A stretch of DNA of 40,513 nt from Nocardioides sp. (GCF_030149505.1 NZ_JASBRN010000021.1:1-40513), one strand, 5' to 3'. Numbered from the stretch's first letter, positions 9,001-16,723 are shown. The notes: a model not told the origin generated them from the letters alone. Numbers and translations are program-made.

Positions 9001-9304
9001 CCAGGCCCGGCAGTTGGGGTGCCTGGACCTTGCGGAGCGCCGCGATGGCCTCCACGACGAGGCTGAGAGCCATGAAGGCCCACGCGACCCAGCCGATCAC
9101 CTTGAACAGGCCGAGAACGAGCGTGCCGTCATCGGGCGCCAGAAGAGCGTTCTTGACGCTGTCCAGGGTTGGCATCTGCTCGGGGATCGGGCTGGCGCCG
9201 ATCGCGAGGAAGAGGGCGGGCAGGCCGAGGACGATGCCCAGCACGGCGAGCGAGGCGGCAAGGCCCGTGAGTCGCTGGCCGATGGTGGGGTGGGGCGTGG
9301 TCAT
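6047..9304 (-). CDS. Large membrane protein with two LysM domains and a BTAD-type C-terminus
   Basis: The 1085-residue protein has three N-terminal membrane segments (about 14-36, 66-90, 108-128). Two LysM domains follow, at 175-226 (VKPGESLWSIAEDHFG) and 236-292 (VQPNDTLSDIAQDKLG). A Pro/Glu-rich linker (295-365) leads to a fourth membrane segment near 375-398. A large cytoplasmic part comes next, ending in a winged-helix-like region (about 845-915) and a BTAD/TPR-like helical region to the end. LysM domains bind peptidoglycan; BTAD repeats are known from SARP-type regulators. Such proteins accompany actinobacterial tad loci. It may couple wall contact to pilus assembly or signalling. It overlaps the TadG-like gene by 4 bp. 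Confidence 0.8.
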   Translation of the reverse strand: MTTPHPTIGQRLTGLAASLAVLGIVLGLPALFLAIGASPIPEQMPTLDSVKNALLAPDDGTLVLGLFKVIGWVAWAFMALSLVVEAIAALRKVQAPQLPGLGRPQAAARGLIGLAALLFIAAPIAAQATTISSVAAAPATVGHVTAGADHAAQQAPARQDVKAETTQERQGPQTVDHAVKPGESLWSIAEDHFGDGARYKEIAELNRDLLGTQPSFLEPGWVLKLPAPADAAPAHGYTVQPNDTLSDIAQDKLGDADRWPEIYKASTAITQPGGVQLTDPDVIDVGWKLNIPGAETPVDDRQDQPQPREDKPQTPAEPKDEQPPVDPPGEETPPAAEETPAPETAAPEVPQAEEPAAPAAAVDQVDDTDDSILEAPWVLAGLTGGGVLLSGALLMALRSRRRSAFRNRPPGRAIAAPPPELAPVEMTLNATGAAAAATVEFADEALRRLAAAVGAQGTTMPPLAAVELGHGKLTLHLSAPADVPAPWVGSPDQTHWHVTTDTAFEDLGPDTGNVEPPYPLLATIGMSDTGETWLLNCEELSTLTISGDPTYGRDFARHLAAQLAVNPWSRRVQVDCIGVAEETVAMDERITYYPTGAAGTPATAEILAAAVTTVDRAKRHDTDVSTARTGSVDDDTWPARMLLLDAAAGDPADLEQLLQLVNDHVGQSATSIVVAGERPNTPGAVLHMTNTGRVILEHAGLNLIAVGLTSDEARGCALVYAQSETPEYVDTPVDETATDGWEAYTDEAGALRREYTLPRNTPEDAVDEPMSSLLEGEDEEYIRESAILQEDLEVLAPKVPAHVRAEVEEKDPTLDQDIADWFSTDCDRPRLILLGPVTARTHGKALAKRKPYFTELLAFLALHRKQGATREQIREAFSISDGKVRDYTNIVRDWLGTNPRTGEDHLPYADKAPAAKVTGVNVYQVDDGLLVDLDLFKRLCKRGRARGGAEGLADLCTALELVGEAQPFSQLREEGWEWLATLPNRLDLMVPGWIADVALIVVTEALAAGDLVKARSAAYVANHADPDGESTRLCLAAVMKAEGDELGADRILREEICNRSDDGDAPMELSERTKTIIRTHGWLAS

Positions 9305-9750
9305 CGTTCGATGCCTCCTTCGGCGCGGATGAGCCGCGCGGACGCCTCCCCGGTGACCTGCATGGAGTCCAGGCCGATGATCCCGAGGAACTTGCTGGTG
9401 TAGGTGTCGGTGGTGGTGACGATCAGGGTGTCGCCGTTGACGACGCGCGCGGTCCCTTCCACGCCGGCGGCGTGGAGGTAGTCCTGGGCGGCGGCCTTGG
9501 CCGCGGCGATGTCGACCCGGAGGTCCTCACCGCGCACCGCGGTCGAACCCTGGACCTCCTGGGCGCCGGTGCGGGCGGCCTGGGCGGCGGCGCTGCGGGC
9601 CTGCTGCTGGGTGTGGACCTTGCCGCCGAGGTCGACGGCCATCCCCACGAGGATGATCATCGCGAAGGACGCGGTGGCGAACCAGACGCTGATGGAGCCG
9701 CGCTCATCGCGCGCACGGCGCGTTCCGAGGCGCCGCAGGTGGCTGATCAT
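9301..9750 (-). CDS. TadG/TadE-like pilus assembly protein
   Basis: This 149-residue protein begins MISHLRRLG. The basic leader ends in DERGSIS and is followed by a membrane helix (VWFATASFAMIILVGMAVDL). This is the pseudopilin-like start shared by all four short proteins of the operon. The rest (KVHTQQQARSAAAQAARTGA onwards) is the usual Ala-rich helix and beta domain of TadG/RsaF-type proteins. The ATG overlaps the upstream stop (ATGA), which fixes the start although the frame is open further upstream. Confidence 0.8.
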   Translation of the reverse strand: MISHLRRLGTRRARDERGSISVWFATASFAMIILVGMAVDLGGKVHTQQQARSAAAQAARTGAQEVQGSTAVRGEDLRVDIAAAKAAAQDYLHAAGVEGTARVVNGDTLIVTTTDTYTSKFLGIIGLDSMQVTGEASARLIRAEGGIER

Positions 9751-10205
9751 CGGCGCTCCCGGTAGGCGTCGACGGGGCTGCTGGCGGTCGCGGTGATCGT
9801 CCTGGTGCCGGGCAGACCGGGGATGGCCAGGTCGGCCACGTCGACCTTGCAGGTCACCGTGGCGGTCACCTGGGCGGTGGTGCCCAGCGGGGCGTTGAAC
9901 CCCGCGGCGTTGACCGTGACGTTGGTGGTCGCGCACTGCAGACCCTGGTCGTTCAGGCTGCTGTTGGCCGCGGACTTGCCCGAGCTGATCGCCTCGCTCT
10001 GGGTCCGCTCGATGGACGCTGCTCGAGCTGCCTCGTAGGCGGCGGCCTCCACCGACTGCTTGGCGATCTCGACGCGTCCGCCGAGGATGATCATCGCGAT
10101 GAACAGGCCGAAGGCCGGGACGCCGATCGCTGCCTCGATGGCCACGGATCCGCGCTCGTCCTGGCTGCGGTTGAAGGCGCGTGCCCAGATGCTCTGCCCC
10201 CTCAT
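9747..10205 (-). CDS. TadE-family pseudopilin
   Basis: The 152-residue product has a basic leader, DERGSVAIE, and one membrane helix (AAIGVPAFGLFIAMIILGG). Glu lies five residues after the Gly, as in Flp-type prepilin sites. EAAAYEAARAASIERTQSEA follows, then a beta-rich domain with a C-x(n)-C pair. TadE-type pseudopilins are needed for assembly of Flp pili. It overlaps both neighbours by 4 bp. Confidence 0.85.
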   Translation of the reverse strand: MRGQSIWARAFNRSQDERGSVAIEAAIGVPAFGLFIAMIILGGRVEIAKQSVEAAAYEAARAASIERTQSEAISSGKSAANSSLNDQGLQCATTNVTVNAAGFNAPLGTTAQVTATVTCKVDVADLAIPGLPGTRTITATASSPVDAYRERR

Positions 10206-10597
10206 TCGGTGAGCCTTTCGACCGGGACGCTGGCGCTCTGCCTGACGGTCACCTGCCAGCCGGGGATCACGCTCAGCGACTTGCCGGTGACGATGATCGT
10301 TGCCGTTGTCGTGGTCCGTGACCCGGAGACGCTGGTCGACGTCATCACGTCAGAGCCGCCGGCGTCCTGGAGGAAGCCGTTCGCGGTCGCCACTCCGGAC
10401 TCGCGGGTGCCGTTCTCGCTGCCCGCCTCGCGGGCGCCCTCCTGCGCGGCCGCGAGCGCTACCTGCTTCGCGTGGTAGTACAGGGCTCCCTGGACACCGA
10501 GGAACATCACCGCGAACAGCGCCGGCATCAGGAAGACCATCTGGATGGCCACTGAGCCGCGCTCGTCCCGGCGTCGGCGGCGAGAGCTGGAGAACAT
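10202..10597 (-). CDS. TadE-family pseudopilin
   Basis: The 131-residue product starts MFSSSRRRRRDERGSVAIQ, again with the DERGS site, then a membrane helix (MVFLMPALFAVMFLGVQ). ALAAAQEGAREA is the conserved helix of this family. Here Gln replaces the Glu usually found five residues after the processing Gly, so processing or packing may differ from the other pseudopilins. It lies 9 bp after the pilin stop. Confidence 0.85.
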   Translation of the reverse strand: MFSSSRRRRRDERGSVAIQMVFLMPALFAVMFLGVQGALYYHAKQVALAAAQEGAREAGSENGTRESGVATANGFLQDAGGSDVMTSTSVSGSRTTTTATIIVTGKSLSVIPGWQVTVRQSASVPVERLTE

Positions 10598-10606
10598 GGA
10601 CGGGTC

Positions 10607-10813
10607 CTACTTGATCTTTCCGGCCTCGTTGGTCACGAACGCCCTGATCGCGGCGACGACGATGCCGACGATGAGGATGACCGCGCCGGCCCAGATGACC
10701 TGCTCGATCGTGACCGAGCCGCGCTCGTCGCGTCGGTGCTTGACGGTGCGGTCCTCCATGCTGGCGATCACGGCGAGGGCCGTCACCTGGAGGGTGATGA
10801 AGAGCTTCAACAT
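10607..10813 (-). CDS. Flp-type major pilin precursor
   Basis: The 68-residue protein has a long leader, the processing motif RRDERG/SVTIEQ with Glu at +5, and a single hydrophobic helix (VIWAGAVILIVGIVVAAIRAF), then a very short tail. Size and layout fit a Flp pilin. The ATG at 10813 has AGGAA 8 bp upstream; an internal ATG at residue 19 is a less likely start. It sits between TadC and the TadE genes. No prepilin peptidase gene is in the window, so a host enzyme would have to process it. Confidence 0.8.
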   Translation of the reverse strand: MLKLFITLQVTALAVIASMEDRTVKHRRDERGSVTIEQVIWAGAVILIVGIVVAAIRAFVTNEAGKIK

Positions 10814-10869
10814 CGGGTTGTTCCTTTCTGGGTGGTGGAGTAGGGGGTGTCCCGGGATTGACGTCGGTG

Positions 10870-11784
10870 TTAGGTCGCGAATCGGAGCATCGACGGGGTG
10901 ACGAGGATCGCCATGAAGACGATGCCGAGCAGGCTGGCCGGGATGTACATGCGCTCGGAGGCGGCGTTGGCCTTGCCGAGCTCGGCGCTGAGCATCGCCG
11001 AGCGAAGCCCCGCGGCGCGGGCCCGGAGGTTGTTGTAGATCTGGGCTCCGTCCTGGCCGGACTGCTGCATGATGTCGGCGAGGTCGTCGAGCTCGGGGAC
11101 GCCGAGCTCGTCGGCCAGGCTGTGCAGGGAGTCCCATGGTGCGCGGGTCATGTAGCGGGCGCGGCGCAGCTCGCTCTCGATGCGCTTGAACACCCACTTG
11201 TCGCCGACCTCGGCTGCGGAGCGCAGCGCCTGCTGGCCGCTGGATCCGTCGCGGACGCCGGTGGCGACCATGTCGATGTAGGCGCCGAGGGCCCGGTTGA
11301 ACTCGATGCGGGCCTTCTTGGCGTCGTCGGTGGCGTTGTAGTTGGGCATGAACCAGAACAAGGCAGCCAGGGCCAGCGATCCGAGCGTGGGGATCGCGAA
11401 CGGCAGCGGCAGGCCGATCAGCGAGAAGAAGGTGGCCAGCAGCGGCGGCATGATGAGGCCGAGCAGGGCCCAGACGACCTTCTCGCCGTAGAACCGGGTC
11501 TCACTGATCTGCAGGATGGCCAAGTCCTTGCGGGGCGTGTGTGCCCACGCGCCGCCGGGCAGGTTCTTCATCGCCCACAGGCCGATCCGGTCGACGGCCG
11601 AGCCGGTGTCGGTGCCGGCGTCGTCGACGACGGGGGTGCCGCGGCGGGGCACGACGCGGTCGGGCGAGAGCCGGTCCAGGGCGTCGACCAGGTCCGGGTC
11701 AGAGGGCGCGAGGCGCCACACGAGCAGGGCGAGGGCCAGTCCGAGGAGGGTGCCGCTGGCGAGCGCGAGCTGCAGGCCGGTCAT
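10870..11784 (-). CDS. tadC: TadC-like type II secretion system F-domain protein
   Basis: The 304-residue product has an N-terminal membrane segment (LALASGTLLGLALALLVW), paired central segments near 115-160, a cytoplasmic T2SSF helical domain (FNRALGAYIDMVATGVRDG ... LGVPELDDLADIMQQSGQ), and a final membrane helix (LLGIVFMAILVTPSML). With TadB it should form the membrane platform on which the TadA motor acts. The start overlaps the TadB stop (ATGA), which sets the start inside a longer open frame. Confidence 0.88.
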   Translation of the reverse strand: MTGLQLALASGTLLGLALALLVWRLAPSDPDLVDALDRLSPDRVVPRRGTPVVDDAGTDTGSAVDRIGLWAMKNLPGGAWAHTPRKDLAILQISETRFYGEKVVWALLGLIMPPLLATFFSLIGLPLPFAIPTLGSLALAALFWFMPNYNATDDAKKARIEFNRALGAYIDMVATGVRDGSSGQQALRSAAEVGDKWVFKRIESELRRARYMTRAPWDSLHSLADELGVPELDDLADIMQQSGQDGAQIYNNLRARAAGLRSAMLSAELGKANAASERMYIPASLLGIVFMAILVTPSMLRFAT

Positions 11785-12722
11785 GCCAGTGCTCCTTCCT
11801 TCTCGCTGTGCGCTGTGCGCTGGGCGGCGCGGTGGGCGTTGCGGGCCTCGAGGTCGAGGAACCGCGGGAGCGGCTTGGCAACCGCCATCCGGCGCATCCA
11901 GAGCAGGGTGGCCACGTACGCGGTGAGCAGAACGGCGAGGACCACCTGACCCAGCGGAGTGCCGTAGGGCTCGATGTAGTCGCCGGTGAAGGCGAGGATG
12001 CCGAGCACACCGAGGGTGATTACAGTGACGGTGCGGGCGGTGGTGCGGGGCTTGGCCTGGTCGGCGGCGATCTGGCGTCGGGCACGGACGTCGGCCGCGA
12101 CGGTCTCGGCGAGGGCGTCGAGTGCCTTCGACAGTCCAGCCTGCCCGCGGCCCCTGGCGGCCAGGATCAGCTGGCTGGCCACGACGTCGCCGGTGGAGTC
12201 GTTGAGGTCCTCGGCGAAGGCGCGCAGGACGTCCTCGGTGGAGGAGGTGTTGTTCCACAGCCGGGAGACCATCAGCCCGACCTCGCGCTCGATCGGCTCC
12301 GGTGTCGACTGCAGCGACTTGATGAGCGCCGAGCGCAGGGACTGGCCGGCGGTCAGCTTGCCGGACAGGGACCGGGTCCACTCCTCGAGCGCCTCGAGCT
12401 TCTCGATGCTCGCGGCCGCCGGCGGGGGTGTGAGCAGCAGCGGGATGCCGACGATCGCGGCCGGGACGAGGACGATGGCGATCACCCAGCCGGTCACCAG
12501 CGCGACCAGGAGGCCGGCCGCGGCGCCGCCGATCATCAGCATCCGGGTACGATCGTCGAGCCGGACGAACCAGCTGCCGAGCCGTCCGAACGGGGTGGTG
12601 GTCCGGGCCGGCTTCGGCGGCTTGGGCGGCGCCGGGATCATCGCGTAGACCATGCCGATCAGGCCGATGACGATGAGGGCGCCGAGCACGGCGGGCAGGA
12701 ACCCCGATGACATTGGGCTCAT
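11781..12722 (-). CDS. tadB: TadB-like type II secretion system F-domain protein
   Basis: The 313-residue product has an N-terminal hydrophobic helix (LPAVLGALIVIGLIGMVYAM), two central membrane segments (about 62-100), the T2SSF domain (LEEWTRSLSGKLTAGQSLRS ... LNDSTGDVVASQLILAARG), and two C-terminal membrane helices. It is a pilus platform protein in the cytoplasmic membrane. It overlaps TadA and TadC by 4 bp each, which suggests strict co-translation. Confidence 0.88.
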   Translation of the reverse strand: MSPMSSGFLPAVLGALIVIGLIGMVYAMIPAPPKPPKPARTTTPFGRLGSWFVRLDDRTRMLMIGGAAAGLLVALVTGWVIAIVLVPAAIVGIPLLLTPPPAAASIEKLEALEEWTRSLSGKLTAGQSLRSALIKSLQSTPEPIEREVGLMVSRLWNNTSSTEDVLRAFAEDLNDSTGDVVASQLILAARGRGQAGLSKALDALAETVAADVRARRQIAADQAKPRTTARTVTVITLGVLGILAFTGDYIEPYGTPLGQVVLAVLLTAYVATLLWMRRMAVAKPLPRFLDLEARNAHRAAQRTAHSEKEGALA

Positions 12723-14398
12723 GAGGTGGCCACCCCCGGGTTGGCCTGGGACTCGGCCTTGTACGCCTCGAGGTCGAATCCGTGGCGTGCCAGCTCCTGG
12801 GCGAGGAAGTTGTCGAGCTTGCCGGTCGCGACGGCCTGGCCGAGCTGGTTGGGCGCGAAGATCGGGGTGGTGGCGTACCCGCGGGCCGCGTCGATGCTGG
12901 GCTGGACGACCAGGACCTCCTCGACCCAGCGCTGCTTGCGGAAGGTGCCGTCGCCGTTGGAGACGACCTCGGAGCGCAGGTACATCACGATGTCGATCGC
13001 GGCGGCGAGCTTGCTGATCGCGAGCTCGCGGGTGACCTGCGGGCCCTTCTCCATGGCGCAGGAGACGAGCTTCTCGATGGTGTGCTCGGCGCTGCGGGCG
13101 TGGGTGGTGCTGATCGAGCCGGGGCCGGACTCCATGGCCTTGAGCATGTTCCAGACCTCGGGGCCGCGGACCTCGCCGACGATCTGGCGGGCGAGGTTGA
13201 ACCGGAAGGAGTGGTGGATGGCCTCCTCGAGGCTGAACTCACCGGCCTGGCGGCCGTCGATGCCGACCTCGCCGGATCCGGGGCGGTGCTCCCAGGCGTG
13301 GACGATCTTGTGCCGGTCGGCCAGCTCGTGCAGGTGCAGCTCGAACTCGGTCTCGAAGGTGCCGATCATTTCCCAGGGCGGGATGCACGAGCACAGGGCG
13401 CGGACCCAGGTGGTCTTGCCGGAGCCCTGGACGCCGGAGACGACGATGCTCTTGCCGGCCCGCACGCAGGCGGCGAGGAAGTCGGCCAGGACCACGGTGC
13501 AGGCCTTGCGGTCGTAGACCATCTCGTCCATGGAGACCTCGCGCATGCCGTGGCGGCGGATCACGACCGAGGTGTAGGCCATCACCCAGGAGCCGGCCGC
13601 GAGGCGCGCTCCCCCGGGCAGCCGGAGGTCCAGGTGCGGGCGGGCCTCGGTGAAGGGCCGGTTCTGCCGGGCGCCGAGGTCGGCGAGGAACTCGCGCAGC
13701 TCGTCCTCGGAGTCGGCGATCGGGTCGGCCTCGACCAGGGTGCCGTCGACCAGCTCCAGCCACACCACGCATTCGGGGCCGCGGGCGATGACGATGATGT
13801 TCTCGACGTCCTCGCGCTCGACCAGGGGCTGCAGGCGGCCCAGACCGAACAGGGCGGCGTGGAGGGCGGACTTGAGCGCCTTCTCCTGGTCCTTGGTCCA
13901 CGGGGGCCGGCCGGTGGAGACCAGCGTCTCGGCCTCGGACTTGATGAGCTCCTCGATGACGTCGAGGCCCATCTGCTCGCGGTCCTCGTCGGTGACCCGG
14001 CCACCTTCCTTGTCGAGCCGGGCGGTCAGCCGCGAGGAGATCTCCGCGCGGTACTGCGCGATCAGCTCCCAGTCCAGCTCGACCCGGCCCTCCGCGCCGG
14101 GCACGTTGTGGTGGTGCTCCTCCGGTGCGGGCGCCACGAGCGGGCGCAGGCTGAACTCCGAGCGAGCACGGCCCGGAAGCTCCTGCTCGCTGGTCCAGGC
14201 GCCGGCGAAGATCGGCAGGGAGGTCGGGTCGTGGTCCTCGACGACCGGCGGCGGGGGCGGCGGGGTGCCGTTGGTGCTGCGGCCTCGGGCGAAGGGCGAG
14301 GTCTGCTCCCGGTTCGCGGCGTGACGGGCCTCGAGCCACTCGTCGGCGCGCAGCGGGTCGCGGCCGTTGGTGTCGGAGTGGTGTCCGTTGGTGCTCAT
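12719..14398 (-). CDS. tadA: TadA/CpaF-type pilus assembly ATPase
   Basis: The 559-residue protein has a low-complexity N-terminus (to about 105, with a proline run), the CpaF N-terminal domain, and a VirB11-like ATPase core. Walker A is GVQGSGKTT (322-330), the acidic box FETEFELHLHE (348-358), Walker B QIVGEVRGPEV (405-415) and the His box GSISTTHARS (427-436). It powers pilin polymerisation at the cytoplasmic face. The start MSTNGHHSD is set by the ATGA overlap with TadZ; the longer open frame is antisense shadow. Confidence 0.95.
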   Translation of the reverse strand: MSTNGHHSDTNGRDPLRADEWLEARHAANREQTSPFARGRSTNGTPPPPPPVVEDHDPTSLPIFAGAWTSEQELPGRARSEFSLRPLVAPAPEEHHHNVPGAEGRVELDWELIAQYRAEISSRLTARLDKEGGRVTDEDREQMGLDVIEELIKSEAETLVSTGRPPWTKDQEKALKSALHAALFGLGRLQPLVEREDVENIIVIARGPECVVWLELVDGTLVEADPIADSEDELREFLADLGARQNRPFTEARPHLDLRLPGGARLAAGSWVMAYTSVVIRRHGMREVSMDEMVYDRKACTVVLADFLAACVRAGKSIVVSGVQGSGKTTWVRALCSCIPPWEMIGTFETEFELHLHELADRHKIVHAWEHRPGSGEVGIDGRQAGEFSLEEAIHHSFRFNLARQIVGEVRGPEVWNMLKAMESGPGSISTTHARSAEHTIEKLVSCAMEKGPQVTRELAISKLAAAIDIVMYLRSEVVSNGDGTFRKQRWVEEVLVVQPSIDAARGYATTPIFAPNQLGQAVATGKLDNFLAQELARHGFDLEAYKAESQANPGVATS

Positions 14399-15234
14399 GC
14401 GTGGCCTCCGTTCGTGGGAGCGAGGGCGGCCTGGTTGGCGCCGAGGATGGACTGGATGGCCGCGGCGCTGGCCCGGTAGCCGCGCAGCAGCCCGGAGGAC
14501 TCGAACTTGCGGGGCTTGCGGGCGCCGTGGGAGTAGACCTCGGCGACCTCGGGCTCCCATTCCACGGAGGCGACGACGGGGAGCTGCAGGGCCTTGGCAA
14601 TGTGTCGGGCGCTGTAGGGCCGGACTCGGGCGCCGGTGGGCATCGCGGGCCAGCGTCGCTCCTCGTCGACGAGGAGGACCCCGAGCCGTGACAGGCCACC
14701 GACGCCGGCGAACTGGGCGCGCAGGGTCTTGGCCCAGCTGGTGGCGCCGGCCAGGGCCGGCAGCGAGCTGCGGGTGACGAGCAGGGTGAGGTCGGAGGCG
14801 GCGATGAGCGGCTGGGGCCAGCCGGCGAGGCCGAGCCGTCCGGCGTCGACGATGACGTCTTGGCCGTTGCGCTCCAGGGCGCGCAGCTGCTCGGTGAGCG
14901 GCTCCCATAGGGGCAGCAGGCTGGGGGCCTGCTCGTGGGCCCGGATGCCGGGCAGGAACCACGCCGAGCGCTCGGCCGGCGCCTCGGGGTCCAGCAGCAG
15001 CGTCTCGCGCGGCAGCGCCTCGGCCAGCGTTCCCTCGCGCAGGGAGAGGGCGAGGTTGATCAGGCCGCCGGTGGGCTCCTGGGTGCCGTGGAAGTAGCCG
15101 GCGAAGACCGAGGAGGAGCCGGTGGGGTCGGCGTCGACCAGGAGCACCGGTCGGTGCCAGTTGAGGGTGAGCCCGAGCGCCGTGGTGGAGACGCCGGGCG
15201 ACCCGCTGGCCGAGGCGAGGACGATCAGCGCCAT
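14395..15234 (-). CDS. TadZ/CpaE-like MinD/ParA-family protein
   Basis: The 279-residue product has the MinD fold signature VLLVDADPTGSSS (29-41) and DVIVDAGRLGL further on. The P-loop region is ASGSPGVSTTA (9-19), without the lysines of a normal deviant Walker A. TadZ proteins place the pilus machine in the cell and often have atypical P-loops, so this one may bind nucleotide weakly. It lies between CpaB (3-bp gap) and TadA (4-bp overlap). Confidence 0.8.
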   Translation of the reverse strand: MALIVLASASGSPGVSTTALGLTLNWHRPVLLVDADPTGSSSVFAGYFHGTQEPTGGLINLALSLREGTLAEALPRETLLLDPEAPAERSAWFLPGIRAHEQAPSLLPLWEPLTEQLRALERNGQDVIVDAGRLGLAGWPQPLIAASDLTLLVTRSSLPALAGATSWAKTLRAQFAGVGGLSRLGVLLVDEERRWPAMPTGARVRPYSARHIAKALQLPVVASVEWEPEVAEVYSHGARKPRKFESSGLLRGYRASAAAIQSILGANQAALAPTNGGHA

Positions 15235-15237
15235 CGC

Positions 15238-15924
15238 TCAGCGCTCCCGAGTGTCCAGGACCAGTGCGACCCGCCCTGTCGCGGCGCGGGCTGCCAGGTC
15301 GGCGGCGTCGCCTTCGGGGACAGAGACGTCGACGACGGTCTCCCCCGTCTCCTCGACGCGGCTAACACCAACCACGACTGCCTCGACCGTCACCGGCTCC
15401 TCGTCGGTCACCTCGCCCTGGTCGCCGGGCGTAGTGACGATCCGGACGGCGTCACCGGAGTAGAGCGGCTCCGAGGGCATCTGGGCAGGAGTGAGGCTGA
15501 TGCCCACCAGGGACTCCCCCTCCCCCGGCACCAGGCTGTCGGTGACGGCCTGCTCGCTGAGCAGCGTGCCGGCCCACAGGTCGACCGCCGCGCGGCTGCC
15601 CTCGAGCTCGGCCCTCTGGCTTCCGGGGACCGGGGTCAGCGCGGGGTCGACGCTGACTCGGACGACGGTGAGGTCACCGGCGTCGATGGTCTCGCCGCGC
15701 TTGATGTCGTTGGCGACGACGAGGACCTCTTGGGTGTCGTTGACCGAGGTGAAGGCGAACGCGGTGCCCAGGGCGCCGGCGGCGACCAGGGCGGCCATCA
15801 GGGCGAACACCCACGGCCGGCGGCGTGCCTTGACCCGCGCGGTCGCGGCGGGCCCAGCCTGCGTCTGGGTGGGCGAAGGCGGGGGCGGTCCCCCTGCGTT
15901 GGTCTGTGCGGTGTCCAGCGACAT
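15238..15924 (-). CDS. cpaB: CpaB/RcpC-like SAF-domain pilus protein
   Basis: The 228-residue product has a Pro-rich cytoplasmic start, one membrane helix (VFALMAALVAAGALGTAFAF, about 40-59), and a SAF domain (VLVVANDIKRGETIDAGDL) followed by a C-terminal beta domain. CpaB/RcpC acts outside the membrane in Flp pilus assembly. I chose ATG 15924, with AGAGGACT upstream, over an earlier in-frame start that would run into the promoter-like element. It is the first gene of the 13-gene operon. Confidence 0.82.
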   Translation of the reverse strand: MSLDTAQTNAGGPPPPSPTQTQAGPAATARVKARRRPWVFALMAALVAAGALGTAFAFTSVNDTQEVLVVANDIKRGETIDAGDLTVVRVSVDPALTPVPGSQRAELEGSRAAVDLWAGTLLSEQAVTDSLVPGEGESLVGISLTPAQMPSEPLYSGDAVRIVTTPGDQGEVTDEEPVTVEAVVVGVSRVEETGETVVDVSVPEGDAADLAARAATGRVALVLDTRER

Positions 15925-15949
15925 CAGTCCGAGTCCTCTCGTCTCTCGA

Positions 15950-15982
15950 TCACCTATGTGTCGAGACGGGCCGGGGCGATCA
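15950..15982 (-). promoter_or_regulatory. Shared two-part element, copy 1 (tad operon)
   Basis: On the minus strand this reads TGATCG, 20 bases, TAGGTGA, ending 26 bp before the ATG of the first tad gene. It matches four other sites (23745-23778, 25196-25229, 28114-28147, 31813-31846). The layout suits a promoter or an operator. The remaining gap 15983-16204 shows nothing I can support except a near-match DnaA box, TTCTCCACA, at 16037-16045. Confidence 0.6.
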
Positions 15983-16204
15983 ATACGACCCATCTTCGTA
16001 GCGAGACACTAGTGCATTGCTATGGCGTCCTGTAGGTTCTCCACAGGTCGCGGGAAGTCGAGGTGCCATCGCCCGAGTCCTCTGCGGGAGATGGGTCGCG
16101 GCCCACTCCCCCGATGGAATTGAGCGACATCGCGTCCAGGCGAACTGCCGAAGGGCCGTCCTGCCCGGTTTCTCCCGGTGCCGATTGTGCCCTGCCTGTC
16201 CAGC

Positions 16205-16235
16205 GGGCAACTCCGGTAGAGGTACTCAGTTGCCC
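16205..16235 (-). terminator. Inverted repeat after the double-HTH gene
   Basis: GGGCAACT (16205-16212) and AGTTGCCC (16228-16235) form a perfect 8-bp stem with a 15-base loop, starting 8 bp past the HTH stop codon. No T run follows. A terminator is the simplest reading; a protein-binding site is also possible. Confidence 0.45.
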
Positions 16236-16242
16236 CGGTGCG

Positions 16243-16689
16243 CTACTGGCCCTTGCGGCGGCGGTGCAGGCGTTGTGCCTCGTTGAAGGCTGCGGCGACC
16301 ACGTCGGCCGGCTGTTGGAAGACCTTGGCGAGGGTCTCCAGGGTTGCGGCGCTGGGGAGTCGGGTGGCCCGGCCCTGTTCCCACCAGGAGTAGGTGGGCG
16401 CGGAGAGGCTGGCGCGGGCGGCCAGCTCGGGCACGGTCAGCCCTACTTGGAGCCGCAGCGCCCGCAGGTCGGGGATCTCTCCGTCGAGGTGGATCAGGCG
16501 CAGGGTGGGGATGTCGAGGGCGCGGGCGAGCTTGACCAGGAAGTCGGGCCTGGGCACCGAGGTGCCGAGCTCCCAGCGGGAGACGCGCTCTCCCCCGGCC
16601 GCCCCGACGAGTCGCGCGAGCTCGTGCTGGGTCAGGCCCGCGCGCTCGCGGGCAGCCCGCAACTCTGAGGGGTCAACACCGGAAACCAT
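16243..16689 (-). CDS. Double XRE-type HTH regulator
   Basis: The 148-residue protein has two HTH domains of the Cro/cI (XRE) type. The first is at 8-60 (ERAGLTQHELARLVG ... VSRWELGTSVP), the second at 73-130 (RLQVGLTVPELAARA ... YSWWEQGRATRLP). A basic tail ends the protein. Two domains in one chain would read two half-sites as a monomer. A palindrome 11-34 bp upstream of its start is a plausible self-operator. It lies between the tad operon and the partition genes and may control either. Confidence 0.8.
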   Translation of the reverse strand: MVSGVDPSELRAARERAGLTQHELARLVGAAGGERVSRWELGTSVPRPDFLVKLARALDIPTLRLIHLDGEIPDLRALRLQVGLTVPELAARASLSAPTYSWWEQGRATRLPSAATLETLAKVFQQPADVVAAAFNEAQRLHRRRKGQ

Positions 16690-16699
16690 CAGCGACGAA

Positions 16700-16723
16700 C
16701 CCTAGCGGCCGGCGGCGCTAGGG
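16700..16723. promoter_or_regulatory. Operator-like palindrome upstream of the HTH gene
   Basis: CCCTAGCG (16700-16707) and CGCTAGGG (16716-16723) are perfect 8-bp inverted arms with an 8-bp spacer, 11-34 bp before the HTH start. The CTAG-centred arms resemble the units of the array at 18350-18623, so the partition protein could also bind here. Confidence 0.55.

Noticed and set aside
6017..9403. 1128-codon open frame on the plus strand
   Set aside because: It is antisense to the LysM/BTAD gene. Its translation is Gly/Val/Leu-rich without domains, an effect of high GC at third positions.
16037..16045. DnaA-like box TTCTCCACA
   Set aside because: It has one mismatch to the actinobacterial consensus and lacks the extended 14-base context of the two accepted boxes.
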